NCBI GenBank assembly: GCA_945881875.1
Contig: CAMCVH010000001.1
Location: forward strand, 248,001 to 312,000
DNA: 64,000 nt
Direction: 5' to 3'
DNA from: Polynucleobacter meluiroseus
Lineage (GTDB): Bacteria > Pseudomonadota > Gammaproteobacteria > Burkholderiales > Burkholderiaceae
The notes beneath the pieces were generated by a model that was given only the letters and a program-made list of their open reading frames with translations, made no database searches and was not told where the DNA came from. This document shows, one piece after another, positions 63,511 through 64,000 of this stretch (within the stretch, counting starts at the first letter, position 1; every line of letters starts with the position of its first letter). The position numbers and the translations under genes were made by a program.

Positions 63511-64000
63511 ATGCCCACTGATTCAAATCGATCTGTCCTAACTGCTTCTCACCTAGCTAAATCCGTTCAGACCGTTGATGGACCTTTAACTATTTTGCAC
63601 GATATCAGCTTCTCTGTTGCAGAAAGCGAAAGTCTGGCGATTGTTGGTGCGAGCGGTTCAGGTAAAAGTACGCTTTTAGGATTGTTAGCAGGCTTAGATA
63701 CGCCGTCTTCAGGTCAAGTCCATTTAATGGACGAGGATATTTCAGCGGCTAATGAAGATCAGCGTGCCCAAATCCGATCTCAGCATGTGGGTTTTGTATT
63801 CCAGTCTTTTCAGCTAATTGACCACTTAAGCGCCCTAGAAAATGTTCAATTGCCTCTAGAGCTCAAAGGTATGCCAAGGCATGAGGCTGCAGCAAAAGCA
63901 AAAGTTTGGTTAGAGAAAGTAGGTTTGGGGGAGCGTTTGAATCATCGCCCCAAAACTTTGTCTGGTGGAGAGCAGCAACGCGTTGCCTTAGCGAGAGCCT
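63511..64000 (+). CDS. ABC transporter ATP-binding protein (YbbA-like), truncated at the window end
   Basis: GASGSGKSTLLGLLAGLDTPSSG, LSGGEQQRVALARA; divergent from tesA. Confidence 0.88.
   Translation, partial: MPTDSNRSVLTASHLAKSVQTVDGPLTILHDISFSVAESESLAIVGASGSGKSTLLGLLAGLDTPSSGQVHLMDEDISAANEDQRAQIRSQHVGFVFQSFQLIDHLSALENVQLPLELKGMPRHEAAAKAKVWLEKVGLGERLNHRPKTLSGGEQQRVALARA

Overview
This 64 kb window is mostly a conserved betaproteobacterial (Burkholderiaceae/Polynucleobacter-like) housekeeping chromosome: dapE-dapD, smc-zipA-ligA, glnD-map, rpsB-tsf-pyrH-frr-uppS-cdsA-dxr-rseP-bamA-skp-lpxD-fabZ-lpxA-lpxB-rnhB, ppsR/ppsA, smpB/ratA-rnfH, guaB-guaA, queE-queD-tadA-ldcA, serB, mfd/ispD-ispF, mscL, tig-clpP-clpX-lon, tRNA-Val, a PpiD-like gene and tesA/ybbA. 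The notable part is a ~6.3 kb integrative element at the 3' end of guaA (34487..40796), bounded by a perfect 14 bp repeat ATTGAGTGGGAGTA. It carries a tyrosine integrase, a DUF6641-like protein, a small HUH-Rep-like protein (LHIHIALG...YIGK), a second minimal tyrosine recombinase, and a fused sugar-SDR/SAM-methyltransferase. Two features stand out. (1) In a manual line-by-line read, seven 4-bp palindromes (GATC, CATG, GTAC, CTAG, TGCA, GGCC, CCGG) are completely absent from the element on both strands, although common in flanking DNA; AATT and TCGA are also absent from its left ~3.8 kb. (2) The SDR-methyltransferase gene has a 35-nt C(TC)17 tract just inside its start codon. It is out of frame as assembled and would be restored by (AG)18 or (AG)15, so it looks like a phase-variable surface-glycan gene on a mobile element. 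All calls come from reading sequence and translations; no searches were run.
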